The notes: generated by a model from the letters alone, not told the origin. 53,783 bases of DNA from Clostridiales bacterium (GCA_004557125.1 SFET01000011.1:1-53783); one strand, 5' to 3'; positions 1 to 8,624 are shown, counted from the stretch's first letter. A program made the numbers and translations.

Positions 1-162
1 CTCCAGACCCGCGACCATGCGCAGGGTGGTGGACTTTCCGCAGCCGGAAGGACCGACCAGCACGATGAACTCCTTGTCCTCGATCTCCAGGTTGAAGTCG
101 CTGACTGCCGTTACGTCACCAGGATAGATCTTGTAGATGTGTTGCAGAGACAGACTCGCCAT
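1..162 (-). CDS. Sugar ABC transporter ATP-binding protein (MsmK/UgpC/MalK type), partial
   Basis: The gene starts at 162 and runs off the left edge, so only about 54 N-terminal residues are visible. They begin MASLSLQHIYKIYPG and contain a Walker A motif, GPSGCGKSTT. This opening is typical of the ATPases that energise carbohydrate ABC importers at the inner face of the membrane. A good ribosome binding site (AGGAGG) lies just upstream of the ATG. The substrate cannot be judged because permeases and binding protein are outside the window. Confidence 0.85.
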   Translation of the reverse strand, partial: MASLSLQHIYKIYPGDVTAVSDFNLEIEDKEFIVLVGPSGCGKSTTLRMVAGLE

Positions 163-291
163 GCTTTCGCCTCCTGTGCGCATCCACCCTTGGAAATCTG
201 GCGGCAGCGCCTTTTTCGTATTCTGCGCAAAATCCGCCAGGGCATACGCAAACCGGGGGCAAGCACGTCTGCGCTTGCTCCCGGTGCAGGT

Positions 292-1800
292 TCAGCATCC
301 TCTCTTTTCCAATTCCCTTTGAACGCTGGGGTACAGCTCCATGTTCGTGTGCGGGATGAACTTTGCGGCATGCATGCGGATGGTGAAGTCCGGCACGGAG
401 GCAAACTGCACGCAGTACAGGTTCTCCAGGAAGTAGCGGATGTCCGCAAAGCGCGTGCGATCCAGCAGCAGCGTCCGCGCACCGTCCAGCGAGGAATTGC
501 GGATGCAGTGGAAGCGCTCCCGGGGCAGATCCGGGAAGATGCCCAGCGTGATGGCGGACTCCAGGTCGGAGTGCGCGCCAAAGGCGCCGGAGAGGTAGAA
601 GCGATCGATGTCCCATTCGGTAAAGCCCACGCTTTCCAGCAGGCAGTCCACCATGGTGTGGGCCGCGGCCTTGGTCTCCAGATACTGGCGGATGTCCGTC
701 TGGGAGAAGTACAGCGCGCTGCCGGTGGCGGACTCATCTAGGTACACGATGCGCGGCGAAGCATCCGGCTGGAATTCGCCTGCGATGTTGATCCAGCCGT
801 TCAGCCGCATCTGAGCCAGCAGGTCGATGATGCCCGAGCCGCAGATGCCCACCGGCGGCGAATTGCCGATGGTGGTGCAGCGCAGCTCGGGGCCGTCGAT
901 GGATACGGAATCGATGGCGCCGTCCTGCGCACGCATGCCGAAGCGGCTGATGTAGCCCTCCAGCGCCGGGCCTGCGGCGCCCGCACCGGCCAGCAGGAAG
1001 TCCCGGTTGCCGATCACCAGCTCGCCGTTGGTGCCGATGTCGAAGAACAGCCCCAGCTCCGACTGCCGGTGCAGGTTCAGCACCAGCAGGCCGCTGACGA
1101 TGTCCCCGCCGATGTAATTCGACGCCGAGGGGATGAAATACACCGCGCCGTCAAAGGCCATGCCCAGTTCGCGGCCGCAGAACCAGCCGGGATCCGTGGC
1201 CACCGGGGCAAAGGGCGCGGCAAACACCGTCCAGGCGTTGAGCCCCAGCAGAAAGTGGATCATGGTGGTGTTGCCGGCCACGATCAGCGCCGGACATTCA
1301 CCTGCGTCGATGCCGCTCTCGGCGGTGAGACGCTCCAGCAGGCGATCGAAGGTCTGCACCGTGGCGCGCTGCATCTCGTCCACGTGGGCGGAATCCTCCA
1401 GCGTGTAGGTGATGCGGGTGAGAATGTCCGAGCCGTAGGCGCCCTGGCCGTTGGCCTCGCTGGCCTGGGCGAGCACCGCGCCGGTATTGAGATCCACCAG
1501 CTGCATCACGATGGTGGTGGAGCCGTAGTCCGCCGCCAGGCCGTAGTTGTGCGCGCGGGTGTCGCCGTCCTCCACGCGGGTGAGGAGCCAGCCGTCCTCC
1601 CGGCAGACCAGCGCGGCAGTGACGCGGTATTCCCCCGCCAGGCAGGCCGGATGCAGCTGCCTGAGCGCCGGAAGGGTCAGCTGAACATCGCCGTAGCCCA
1701 GCGCGGTGAGCGCGTCCAACAGGCGGCGGCGGTCGCTGCGGGTGTCCTCGCCGTCGGGCGGCGTCATTTCCAGATATACCTTCTCACAAAAGCGATTCAT
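292..1800 (-). CDS. ASKHA-fold protein of the DUF4445 / RACo C-terminal type, without ferredoxin domain
   Basis: About 502 residues. The start at 1800 was chosen because GGAGG precedes it; the open frame extends further but without a binding site. Nucleotide-binding motifs of the acetate kinase/actin/Hsp70 fold are visible: DYGSTTIVMQLVD near residue 90, DIGTNGELVIGNRD near 250 and ICGSGIIDLLAQM near 320. This is the catalytic part of the reductive activators of corrinoid proteins (RACo/RamA). Those usually carry an N-terminal iron-sulfur domain, which is missing here. It stands apart from corrinoid genes, next to a sugar transporter ATPase, so a corrinoid role is unproven. A complete paralogue with the ferredoxin domain lies at 48292-50220. 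Confidence 0.8.
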   Translation of the reverse strand: MNRFCEKVYLEMTPPDGEDTRSDRRRLLDALTALGYGDVQLTLPALRQLHPACLAGEYRVTAALVCREDGWLLTRVEDGDTRAHNYGLAADYGSTTIVMQLVDLNTGAVLAQASEANGQGAYGSDILTRITYTLEDSAHVDEMQRATVQTFDRLLERLTAESGIDAGECPALIVAGNTTMIHFLLGLNAWTVFAAPFAPVATDPGWFCGRELGMAFDGAVYFIPSASNYIGGDIVSGLLVLNLHRQSELGLFFDIGTNGELVIGNRDFLLAGAGAAGPALEGYISRFGMRAQDGAIDSVSIDGPELRCTTIGNSPPVGICGSGIIDLLAQMRLNGWINIAGEFQPDASPRIVYLDESATGSALYFSQTDIRQYLETKAAAHTMVDCLLESVGFTEWDIDRFYLSGAFGAHSDLESAITLGIFPDLPRERFHCIRNSSLDGARTLLLDRTRFADIRYFLENLYCVQFASVPDFTIRMHAAKFIPHTNMELYPSVQRELEKRGC

Positions 1801-1986
1801 ACGTCCTCCATTGTGTGCCCATAGTACATCGATTATACCGCAAAGCAGCCGCAGCTTCAACCCGAAATGCCGCAGAAAATCCTGCGCCTGCGAGGGCTTC
1901 GGTGGCGCTTGACGAAGCCGCGCGGCTCTGCTATCATTTGCATAGATACGGATGCGGGCGCAACGGTGCGCCGCGGGGGAGGAAGC

Positions 1987-2799
1987 ATGGGATACAAACT
2001 GATCGCGATGGATCTGGACGGCACGCTGAACAACGATGAGAAGAAAATCACGCCGCGCACGCGGGAGGCGCTGATGGCGGCCCAGTCGGCGGGAATCCGG
2101 CTGGCGCTGGCCTCGGCGCGGCCCTCGCCGGGACTTCGAAAGGAGCGCGATGTGCTGTGCATGCGGGAGAACGGCGGCGTGCTCATGGCCTACAACGGCG
2201 GGCGCATCGTGGATGCCGCTACGGATCGTGTGCTGTTTGAAACCTGCATGCCGCTGGAGGCGGCGCAGGAGGTGCTGCGGGCGCTGGAAAAGCTGCCTGT
2301 GACGCCGATTCTGGACGATGGAAGGCAGTTTTACGTCACCGATCGCAACGGCTACAAGGTGGACTACGAGTGCCGCAACAACAACATGAGCTGCGTTGAA
2401 GTGGAGAACCTCGCGGAATTCCTGCAGTTTGCGCCGGTGAAGATCCTGATGTCGGTGGATCCCGCTGCGATCGCCGGCGTTCAGGCGCAGATCGCGCAGC
2501 TGTTGCCGGCGGAGCTTGCGGTGGTGCAGACGGCGGCCTTCTATCTGGAGGTGATTCCGCGCGCGATCGATAAGGGCCGTGGCCTTGTGCAGATCTGCCG
2601 CGCGCTGGGACTGCGGCCTGCGGAGGTCATCGCCTTCGGGGATGCGGAGAACGACATTCCCATGCTCCGCACCGCGGGCGTGGGCGTGGCTATGGGCAAC
2701 GCGGACGCTGCGGTGAAGGCGGCTGCGGATCGGGTGACGCGCAGCAACAACGAGGACGGCATCGCCGCGGCGCTGGAGGAGCTGCTGGCGGCGAACTGA
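1987..2799 (+). CDS. HAD-superfamily hydrolase, Cof type
   Basis: About 270 residues. It begins MGYKLIAMDLDGTLNND, which holds the HAD motif I DxDGT (nucleophile and acid aspartates). The C-terminal IAFGDAENDIPML is motif IV (GDxxND). The spacing between them leaves room for the C2-type cap of Cof phosphatases, which dephosphorylate sugar phosphates, nucleotides or flavin precursors in the cytoplasm. The ATG at 1987 follows a GGGGGAGGA ribosome binding site; upstream in-frame codons have none. The gene stands alone, convergent with the CotH gene. The substrate is unknown, as is normal for this family. Confidence 0.9.
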   Translation: MGYKLIAMDLDGTLNNDEKKITPRTREALMAAQSAGIRLALASARPSPGLRKERDVLCMRENGGVLMAYNGGRIVDAATDRVLFETCMPLEAAQEVLRALEKLPVTPILDDGRQFYVTDRNGYKVDYECRNNNMSCVEVENLAEFLQFAPVKILMSVDPAAIAGVQAQIAQLLPAELAVVQTAAFYLEVIPRAIDKGRGLVQICRALGLRPAEVIAFGDAENDIPMLRTAGVGVAMGNADAAVKAAADRVTRSNNEDGIAAALEELLAAN

Positions 2800-2847
2800 T
2801 CACAATGGCGGCCGGTGCGGATCGCCGCGCTTCGGTACAAAAGGACA

Positions 2848-2878
2848 GGGCGCTCCGTTCACTGTGAACGGAGCGCCC
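2848..2878. terminator. Bidirectional terminator hairpin between convergent genes
   Basis: A near-perfect inverted repeat, GGGCGCTCCGTTCAC against GTGAACGGAGCGCCC, lies between the stops of the HAD gene (plus) and the CotH gene (minus). It is followed by CTTT on the plus strand and CCTTTT on the minus strand. It probably ends both transcripts. Confidence 0.75.
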
Positions 2879-2912
2879 CTTTCGTGGAAATTGTGCCTGC
2901 CTGCGGGATGCC

Positions 2913-5900
2913 TCAGCTCTTGGAATTGTAGGCCTCGATGGCAGCGAGGGCATCGGCAAAGTAGCGGTTGGTCTCCTCAGAGCTCAGCTTCAGGTAGTTG
3001 GCGCAATGAACAATGATCTGCGCAGGGCGCTGTGCGGCCCGGTTGGCGAAGGCCCTGACGTTTTTATCGTAGGATTCGCGCTCGACGCCGACCATATTGA
3101 GGTATTGGGGCAGAACCGGCTGCAGGCGCTGATACTGGGCCTGTATCATATCGAACATGCTCTGGGGCGACATGTATGTGGCCAGCGCCTGGTTGAAATA
3201 GACCAGGAAGCGCTCACGGATCGTGGGATTGCGCATGCACGATTTGAACAGCCTGCCATACTCACCGCTTGCCAGAATCTTGAAGCTGTTCAAATTCTCA
3301 CGCATGCTGCGGTCCACGTCATAGATGATCCAGCGCCACTTGCCGTCGCCCTCAGGATCGCGGTAGCGCTTGACGTTGACGGTGTCGTAGGTGCCGATCA
3401 CCAGCTGCATGGAGATGTACTCGATGAAGTTGTCGATGTCCACGACGGAATCGATGTATTCATAGGCCTCCTGCGTGGTCACGTCGTGGGTTTTGAGATA
3501 CTCCTCTAGCGCGGCAAAGGTGTCGTTGGAGCCCTGGCGCACGATGGCGCTGCCGGAGACCAGATCGATGCCGTCCTCGCGGCCCTCCCAGCCCATCTGA
3601 CGGCAGATGGCGTCGGTGTTCATGTGCTCGCGGACGTACATCGCGCTGTAATATTCGCCGTTGAGGTAGACGATGCATTCCTCGGCCTCCTGATAGAGCA
3701 CGGAGGTGTTTGACGCCAGGGAGGTCAGCACCGGGTCGCGCATGAAGGCGTTCTTGTAGTCCTGGCCGGTGTAGCGCAGCAGCAGCGTGCTGAAGGCATC
3801 GGCGTCGCGGTCGGAGAAGATGGGATAGCGGAACATGCTGTCGCCGTAGCGCGCGCGGGCGATCAGCTTGAAGCCCTTGATCTCGTATGCGCGGGAGTTG
3901 CGGCCGTGAATCTTGATTCCGCACTCCTGGGAGAGGACCTGCTCGCCCGCGCCGGTGAAGAACTCGATGTGGGATTCGCGCTCCCAGTCCATCCAGAAGT
4001 TGGCACCCTGGCCGTAGGCTCCGTAGGGGAACTTGTCCGTGGCGTTGGGGCCCATGACCATGATGCCCGTCTCGTAGCCGAACAGGCCCGTGGGATCGCT
4101 GACCAGCGAGATCACATACGGCGTTCCGGATGCGCCCTGCACGTCGAACAGGTAGCTCTGCGTGTCCATCAGGGAGGGCAGGCAGCCGTCCTTGTATACC
4201 CGCGTGCGCAGAATCGTGTTGGAGGAGACGGGGATCGGCGTGCCGGTGTAGAGCGTGGAGGACTCGCTGGGATCGGAGCAATCCAGCGTGTAGTAGATGC
4301 GGGCGCCGCTCTCGGCGCTCAGGCTGACGCTGAAGCTCTGGCCGCTGGTGAACAGGCCGCCGGGCACGGAGTACTGTGCATTCTCGGCGCGGCTCTCGTA
4401 GTACATGCTTCCGTTGGCAGCCAGGGGCGTGGCCGCCGGCAGATAGCCGCACTGGCCGCTGTCGCTGCGCCCGTAGGTGATGCCGCCGACCTGAACCGGA
4501 ATGTAGAGGGCGTCGAAGATCTGGCCGCCGGGCGTGGAGAGGCACAGGCTGTAACCGCCGCTGGCGGAGAAGGAGAAGGGCGCGCACAGGTAGCCGCTCT
4601 GCTGCGGCGCATCGCTGCCCGCGCAGAAGACCACCAGATACTCCTGCGGCCCCAGAGTGGTGCCCGCGGGGAACTGCCATTTGCGGGGGTGGCTCAAGTC
4701 GTTGGAGAAGCCGCAGTTGCTCAGGTCGATGCTCTGGCTGCCGGTGTTGTAGATCTCGATCCAGTCGGCGCCGCCGTCCAGAGGTGCGGCCATGACCTCA
4801 TTGATGCGCACGGTGATGCCGCTGAGACTGTCGACCTGCGTCTGGACAGCCGAGCGTGCGCTGTTTTCCAGGTTCGGCGTGGGCGCCAGCGAGGTCGTCC
4901 AGCGGCCATTTTCCAGGGAACAGGCCTGGCCCTTCTCCAGCAGGGGAAGATCCACCGTGGAGATCGCCATGCCATCGGGCTCGGAGAGGAACACGCGCTC
5001 GCCGCTCCTGGAGAGTTTGAAGTTGGTGTGCAGGTGGTTGGGATCCTCCGTGCGGTCGTATCCGGAGCAGTGCAGCGCCAGATAGCCGCCGGCAGGCAGG
5101 GTCACATCCGGCAGCTGCCACTTCTTCAGCCGCACCGCGCTGTCGGAGAGCCAGTAGCCCTTCAGATTGACGTCCGCATCCGTCGTGTTGTGCAGTTCGA
5201 TGTAGTCGCAGCATTCGCCGTTCTCATCGGGGAAGTAGACGCTGTTGGAGCTCATGGCCTCGCTGATTTCCACTGCGCCGCCGCGAATTTCCACCTCGAT
5301 GGTTTCGCTGGCCGCAGCAGCGTGGTTCTCCGCACCGGGCGTGGCGATGAGGCAGATCTCCCATTCGCCGTCGATGCGGCTGTAGGAGCAGTCATCGTCC
5401 ATCTCCGGCGCTTCGACGCTGTCCAGCAGATTGCCGTCCACGGAGATCAGAAACAGCGTGCTGCCGCCGGATGCGTTCAGCTTGAAGGGTGCGTGCAGCA
5501 CGCCTCCCTTGGAGACGCAGGTCTCGCCGTCGGCATGGACCAACAGATATTCGCCGGCGTTCAGCGTGACCTCCGGGAAGACGAGCACCTTGTTGATCTT
5601 TTTGTCCACCGCCAGCGTGACGCCCTTGAGGGACACTGCGGCGTCGCCGTAGTTCTCGATTTCGATCCAGTCCGGCGCAGAGCCGTCGGCGGCGATGAGC
5701 GTGTCGCGGTTGTTGCTCTGCACTTCGCTGATGCGCAGCGGCAGGGATGCCTGTACCGGCGTGTTGCCCCGCAGACTGGCGAGACCGCTCAGGTTCAGCA
5801 GCCAGCCCACCAGAAGCAGCACCAGGCCGAGAATCACGATGGGGCGCAGTGCCTTGCCCAATCCGCCGCCCTTCTGCCAGAGCTGCCTGCGGGATTTCTG

Positions 5901-5942
5901 ATTGGAACCGGATCGGGAGCCCGGCTTTTTTCGTTGACTCAT
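2913..5942 (-). CDS. Large membrane-anchored CotH-kinase / lamin-tail-domain protein
   Basis: About 1,009 residues. A basic N-terminus is followed by one membrane segment near residues 32-55, so most of the chain is extracellular. Three lamin-tail domains follow, recognisable by DWIEIENYGDAAVSLKG (about 90), CDYIELHNTTDADVNLKG (about 245) and DWIEIYNTGSQSIDLSNC (about 395). A chitobiase-like C-terminal domain comes next (about 550-610, IYYTLDCSDPSES). The CotH domain runs from about 690 (KIHGRNSRAYEIKGFKL) to about 900, with YLNGEYYSAMYVREHMN and IIYDVDRSM. CotH proteins are atypical protein kinases known from spore coats and from surface or cellulosome-associated proteins. The target is unknown. 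A weak promoter with a TATACT -10 lies at 5988-5993. The start has an AAGGAAGG binding site. Confidence 0.88.
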   Translation of the reverse strand: MSQRKKPGSRSGSNQKSRRQLWQKGGGLGKALRPIVILGLVLLLVGWLLNLSGLASLRGNTPVQASLPLRISEVQSNNRDTLIAADGSAPDWIEIENYGDAAVSLKGVTLAVDKKINKVLVFPEVTLNAGEYLLVHADGETCVSKGGVLHAPFKLNASGGSTLFLISVDGNLLDSVEAPEMDDDCSYSRIDGEWEICLIATPGAENHAAAASETIEVEIRGGAVEISEAMSSNSVYFPDENGECCDYIELHNTTDADVNLKGYWLSDSAVRLKKWQLPDVTLPAGGYLALHCSGYDRTEDPNHLHTNFKLSRSGERVFLSEPDGMAISTVDLPLLEKGQACSLENGRWTTSLAPTPNLENSARSAVQTQVDSLSGITVRINEVMAAPLDGGADWIEIYNTGSQSIDLSNCGFSNDLSHPRKWQFPAGTTLGPQEYLVVFCAGSDAPQQSGYLCAPFSFSASGGYSLCLSTPGGQIFDALYIPVQVGGITYGRSDSGQCGYLPAATPLAANGSMYYESRAENAQYSVPGGLFTSGQSFSVSLSAESGARIYYTLDCSDPSESSTLYTGTPIPVSSNTILRTRVYKDGCLPSLMDTQSYLFDVQGASGTPYVISLVSDPTGLFGYETGIMVMGPNATDKFPYGAYGQGANFWMDWERESHIEFFTGAGEQVLSQECGIKIHGRNSRAYEIKGFKLIARARYGDSMFRYPIFSDRDADAFSTLLLRYTGQDYKNAFMRDPVLTSLASNTSVLYQEAEECIVYLNGEYYSAMYVREHMNTDAICRQMGWEGREDGIDLVSGSAIVRQGSNDTFAALEEYLKTHDVTTQEAYEYIDSVVDIDNFIEYISMQLVIGTYDTVNVKRYRDPEGDGKWRWIIYDVDRSMRENLNSFKILASGEYGRLFKSCMRNPTIRERFLVYFNQALATYMSPQSMFDMIQAQYQRLQPVLPQYLNMVGVERESYDKNVRAFANRAAQRPAQIIVHCANYLKLSSEETNRYFADALAAIEAYNSKS

Positions 5943-6148
5943 GTGGAAACCTTCCTTAAAGACGCAGTATCAGAATACATATGGTTCAGTATACCATAGA
6001 TCGACAGAATGTGCCACTGCTTCCGCGAAATTTCACCGCTTTTTTTACGAAGAAATGTCACAATGCAGCGGAGCTGCCTGCGGAGCGTGCGATGGAACGG
6101 TACTGTGCTTCAAATGTGTCCGGCCTGTTTCCGGCGCACAATAAGAAT

Positions 6149-6176
6149 CCCCGCCTCCCATTGAAGGGAAGCGGGG
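6149..6176 (-). terminator. Terminator-like hairpin downstream of tRNA-Pro
   Basis: CCCCGCcTCCC pairs with GGGAaGCGGGG around a 6-nt loop. On the minus strand it is followed by the T-rich ATTCTTATTGT, which suits a second terminator for the tRNA-Pro transcript. The remainder of 5943-6277 holds only the CotH gene promoter region; no gene is seen there. Confidence 0.5.
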
Positions 6177-6277
6177 ACAATGAATAGCCGTCAGAAATCC
6201 ACAGAAGTACTGACCTCTGTCGTGGGATCAACCCGGAAATCACAGTGCGTAAAGGTTATGCAAAGGGGATAACAAAA

Positions 6278-6302
6278 GGCTGAAAACGCATCGTTTTCAG
6301 CC
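6278..6302 (-). terminator. Intrinsic terminator of tRNA-Pro
   Basis: GGCTGAAAACG / CGTTTTCAGCC forms an 11-bp stem with a CAT loop immediately after the tRNA 3' end on the minus strand, followed by TTTTG. The plus strand also ends in TTTTT, so it can work in both directions. Confidence 0.8.
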
Positions 6303-6309
6303 TTTTTGG

Positions 6310-6386
6310 TGGTCTGGGTGAGAAGATTCGAACTTCCGGCCTCTTGAACCCCATTCAAGCACGCTACCAAACTGCGCCACACCCAG
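6310..6386 (-). tRNA. tRNA-Pro (anticodon GGG)
   Basis: The 77-nt minus-strand sequence folds as a cloverleaf. The acceptor stem is CTGGGTG/CACCCAG with an encoded CCA. The anticodon stem CTTGA/TCAAG encloses the 7-nt loop ATGGGGT, which puts GGG at positions 34-36 and G at 37, as expected for proline. The T-arm carries GTTCGAATC. A strong promoter lies 30 bp upstream and a terminator directly follows. Confidence 0.95.
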
Positions 6387-6416
6387 TTATTGTGCTGCTC
6401 TCTCGCAACAAGAAGG

Positions 6417-6445
6417 ATTATACCGCACGCCGGGGATTTTGTCAA
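6417..6445 (-). promoter_or_regulatory. Sigma-A-type promoter of tRNA-Pro
   Basis: On the minus strand TTGACA and TATAAT are separated by exactly 17 bp, 31 bp before the tRNA 5' end. This is a full consensus vegetative promoter. Confidence 0.9.
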
Positions 6446-6532
6446 GGGGAAAAAACAAATTACATCGTTTTTTGCTGTAAATATTTGGCGCAGACGCATC
6501 TTTCAATCGGATGTGTCTTTACGCCGCAGCGC

Positions 6533-6561
6533 TTGACGTACTGCCGGCATCCGATTATAAT
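6533..6561 (+). promoter_or_regulatory. Strong promoter of the structured RNA
   Basis: TTGACG-N17-TATAAT. The expected transcription start (about 6568) coincides with the first base of a 13-bp helix that closes the downstream RNA, which argues that this promoter serves the RNA and not a protein. Confidence 0.85.
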
Positions 6562-6567
6562 GAAGCT

Positions 6568-6785
6568 GCGGTTCGGACGCGTCTGTGGTTGCAAGTCGAT
6601 GCCAGGCGCGGGCAAAGCGATCCACGTAAACCGGCAAAAGTCCGGCGAGCATGGCGCGCCTTAGAAGTAAGTCCTGCCGGCCAAATTCTTCCGAGAGGGC
6701 CAGTAGTGGGGAGGCAGAGTCCTTATGAGCGAACGTCCCAGCAGGCGAGTGTGGGGTCAAAGACCAGGTCAGGCGTCCGAACCGC
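6568..6785 (+). ncRNA. Structured non-coding RNA with 13-bp closing helix, family not assigned
   Basis: No protein gene fits this stretch. GCGGTTCGGACGC (6568-6580) pairs perfectly with GCGTCCGAACCGC (6773-6785), closing an RNA of about 218 nt. Inside are further complementary segments: GGCGCG 6605-6610 with CGCGCC 6655-6660, CCGG 6631-6634 with CCGG 6642-6645, and a GGTC-AAA-GACC hairpin at 6755-6765. It has its own consensus promoter and a downstream hairpin. It does not match what I remember of tmRNA, RNase P RNA or SRP RNA. Size and architecture would suit one of the large Firmicutes/Actinobacteria orphan RNAs such as raiA, or a 6S-like RNA. I cannot decide by eye. Confidence 0.65.
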
Positions 6786-6817
6786 GTTTTCCACCGGCAG
6801 TACAAATCTCTTGAATC

Positions 6818-6858
6818 GAAGTGGCTCCGAGGACAAGTTCCGGGGCTGCTTCTTTATG
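6818..6858 (+). terminator. Probable terminator after the structured RNA
   Basis: GAAGTGGCTCCG (6818-6829) pairs with CGGGGCTGCTTC (6841-6852), including three G-T pairs, and is followed by TTTATGTCATT. It would end the RNA transcript before the DeoR promoter. Confidence 0.5.
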
Positions 6859-6879
6859 TCATTATAATCTTTTCTTCTA

Positions 6880-6908
6880 TTGGCATGCGCTGTATTTGCA
6901 TCTATAAT
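6880..6908 (+). promoter_or_regulatory. Promoter of the DeoR-activase-glycyl radical enzyme operon
   Basis: TTGGCA-N17-TATAAT lies 44 bp before the DeoR start. Just downstream is a direct repeat CAAGTA-ACAC-CAAGTA (about 6910-6926), a possible operator for autoregulation by the DeoR protein. Confidence 0.7.
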
Positions 6909-6951
6909 AACAAGTAACACCAAGTATTAAATTGCAATAGGTTGGATTTCG

Positions 6952-7719
6952 ATGCGAACAAAGATCACCCAACAGCGGCGCGACGAGCTCGCCTCGATCC
7001 TGATGCGCGACGGTCACATCGATTCCGCGGAACAGGCGGCGCGCTGCGGCGTGTCTCACGAGACCATCCGCAAGGATCTGCTGTATCTGGAGGAGCTGGG
7101 CCTGGCCAAGAAGGCTTATGGCGGCGCGACCCTCACTGTGGAGCCTGCGGAGCAGAGCTTCTCCCAGAAGGACGTGGAGAACCGGGAGCTGAAGCGGCGC
7201 ATTGCCTCGGCGGCGATCGCCCACATTGCGGATGGGGATACCATTCTGCTGGATTCCGGCAGCACGGTATGTGCGCTGGCGCGACTGCTGGCGATGCGGC
7301 AGATGGACGTCACCGTGTTCACGAACTCGCTGAAGGCGGCGCAGATCCTCTCCGAAGCGGGCGTGCGCACCTTCGCGCTGGGCGGACAGGTGCGCGCATC
7401 CAGCGGTGCGATCACCGGCTCCTGGGCCGTGAACCAGCTGGCGGAGATCCGCGTGCAGAAGGTCTTTCTGGGCTGCAGCGGCCATGAAGACCGGCCGGGT
7501 CCCTGCGTGGAGAGCTTCGAGGAGGCACAGATCAAGCGGGCGATGCTGCAGTGCGCCGACGTGCGCATTCTGCTGTGCGATTCCAGCAAGGCGCGCAAGC
7601 GGGCGATGGTGCAGTTTGCCGCATGGGAGGATCTGGATCTGCTGATCACGGACGACGGCATGGATGATGAGGAGAAGAAGCGCCTCTTACTGCGGCTGAG
7701 GGCGATGGAATGCGTATGA
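6952..7719 (+). CDS. DeoR-family transcriptional regulator
   Basis: 255 residues. An N-terminal DeoR-type helix-turn-helix (about 6-55, with AARCGVSHETIRKDLLYLEE) is followed by the ribose-isomerase-like sugar-phosphate sensor domain, including DTILLDSGSTVCALARLL (about 99-116) and the C-terminal DLLITDDGMDDE. Members repress sugar-metabolism operons and are released by a phosphorylated sugar. Its stop overlaps the start of the downstream activase, so it probably controls the glycyl-radical enzyme operon it leads. That points to a carbohydrate- or polyol-derived signal for that enzyme, which is inference. Confidence 0.92.
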   Translation: MRTKITQQRRDELASILMRDGHIDSAEQAARCGVSHETIRKDLLYLEELGLAKKAYGGATLTVEPAEQSFSQKDVENRELKRRIASAAIAHIADGDTILLDSGSTVCALARLLAMRQMDVTVFTNSLKAAQILSEAGVRTFALGGQVRASSGAITGSWAVNQLAEIRVQKVFLGCSGHEDRPGPCVESFEEAQIKRAMLQCADVRILLCDSSKARKRAMVQFAAWEDLDLLITDDGMDDEEKKRLLLRLRAMECV

Positions 7720-8624
7720 GACAGGGAATTGTATTCGGAATTCAGTTTTTTTCGATCCACGATGGGCCTGGCGTGCGCACGACGGTCTTTCTGAAGGGCT
7801 GCAACCTGCGCTGCGCCTGGTGCCACAACCCGGAGAGCCTGGATCCCCGGGTGGAGATCGGTGTGGCGGGGGAGAAGTGCGTCGGCTGTGGCGCGTGTGC
7901 GGCGGCCTGTCCGGTGGGGCTGCACCGCGTTGCGTCCGACGGCCGCGTAGAGCACATGCACGATCCGGCGCGCTGCACCGGCTGCGGCGCGTGCGCAGAG
8001 GCATGTCCGACGGATGCGATCCGCAGGCTGGGTCGCGGGATGACGGTGGAGGAGGTGCTGGCGGAGGTCGCGCGAGATCGGCGGTTCTACGGCGCCGACG
8101 GCGGCATGACCGTCACCGGCGGCGAGCCGATGCTGCAGTACGACTTTCTGCGGGAGCTTCTGCAGGCGGCTTCGGAGGCGGGCATTGGCACCTGCATCGA
8201 GACCAACGCGAGCTTTCCCTGGGAAAAGTACGAGGCGCTGCTGCCATACCTCAGCTGCGTGCTGGTGGACTACAAGCTGGAGCCTGGCGCGGAGCACCGG
8301 CGCTGGACCGGCGTGGACGGGGGCTGCGTGCGGGAGAACATCGCGCGCTTTGCTGGAAGCGGGAAGGATGTCGTGCTGCGCTGCCCCATCATTCCGGGGG
8401 TCAACGACAGCGACGAACACCTTCGCGCCATCGCAGAGCTGACCGCGCGCAATGCCGGGCTGCGGGGCGCGGAGCTGATGCCCTATCACCGGCTGGGCAC
8501 GTCCAAGGCGCGCCAGCTGGACTGGGATGCGGATCGGATACAGGAGTTTTCCGTGCCGGACGAGGCACAGATCGCCGAATGGAAGCGGCGGATCTGCAAC
8601 TTCGGCGGGCGGTTGATTGGTTGA
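7710..8624 (+). CDS. Glycyl-radical enzyme activating protein (radical SAM)
   Basis: 304 residues. The radical-SAM motif CNLRCAWC gives C31, C35 and C38 for the SAM-binding 4Fe-4S cluster. It is followed by a two-cluster ferredoxin insert with cysteines C57-C60-C63-C67 and C89-C92-C95-C99. TGGEPM near residue 136 is the conserved SAM-contacting GGE motif. The enzyme abstracts a hydrogen from the partner's glycine to install the radical. The two extra clusters are typical of activases for dehydratase or decarboxylase-type enzymes rather than pyruvate formate-lyase. It overlaps the DeoR stop by 10 nt; ATG codons at 7710 and 7716 are both possible starts. The glycyl-radical enzyme follows after 15 nt. 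Confidence 0.93.
   Translation: MRMRQGIVFGIQFFSIHDGPGVRTTVFLKGCNLRCAWCHNPESLDPRVEIGVAGEKCVGCGACAAACPVGLHRVASDGRVEHMHDPARCTGCGACAEACPTDAIRRLGRGMTVEEVLAEVARDRRFYGADGGMTVTGGEPMLQYDFLRELLQAASEAGIGTCIETNASFPWEKYEALLPYLSCVLVDYKLEPGAEHRRWTGVDGGCVRENIARFAGSGKDVVLRCPIIPGVNDSDEHLRAIAELTARNAGLRGAELMPYHRLGTSKARQLDWDADRIQEFSVPDEAQIAEWKRRICNFGGRLIG

Noticed and set aside
3906..5999. Very long open frame antisense to the CotH/lamin-tail gene
   Set aside because: It is a shadow of the high-GC gene on the other strand: no ribosome binding site, no recognisable domain, biased composition. Similar long antisense frames over the glycyl-radical enzyme, helicase and activase genes were rejected for the same reason.
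6568..6785. tmRNA, RNase P RNA or SRP RNA
   Set aside because: The characteristic sequence blocks I know for these are not visible, although the size would allow some of them.
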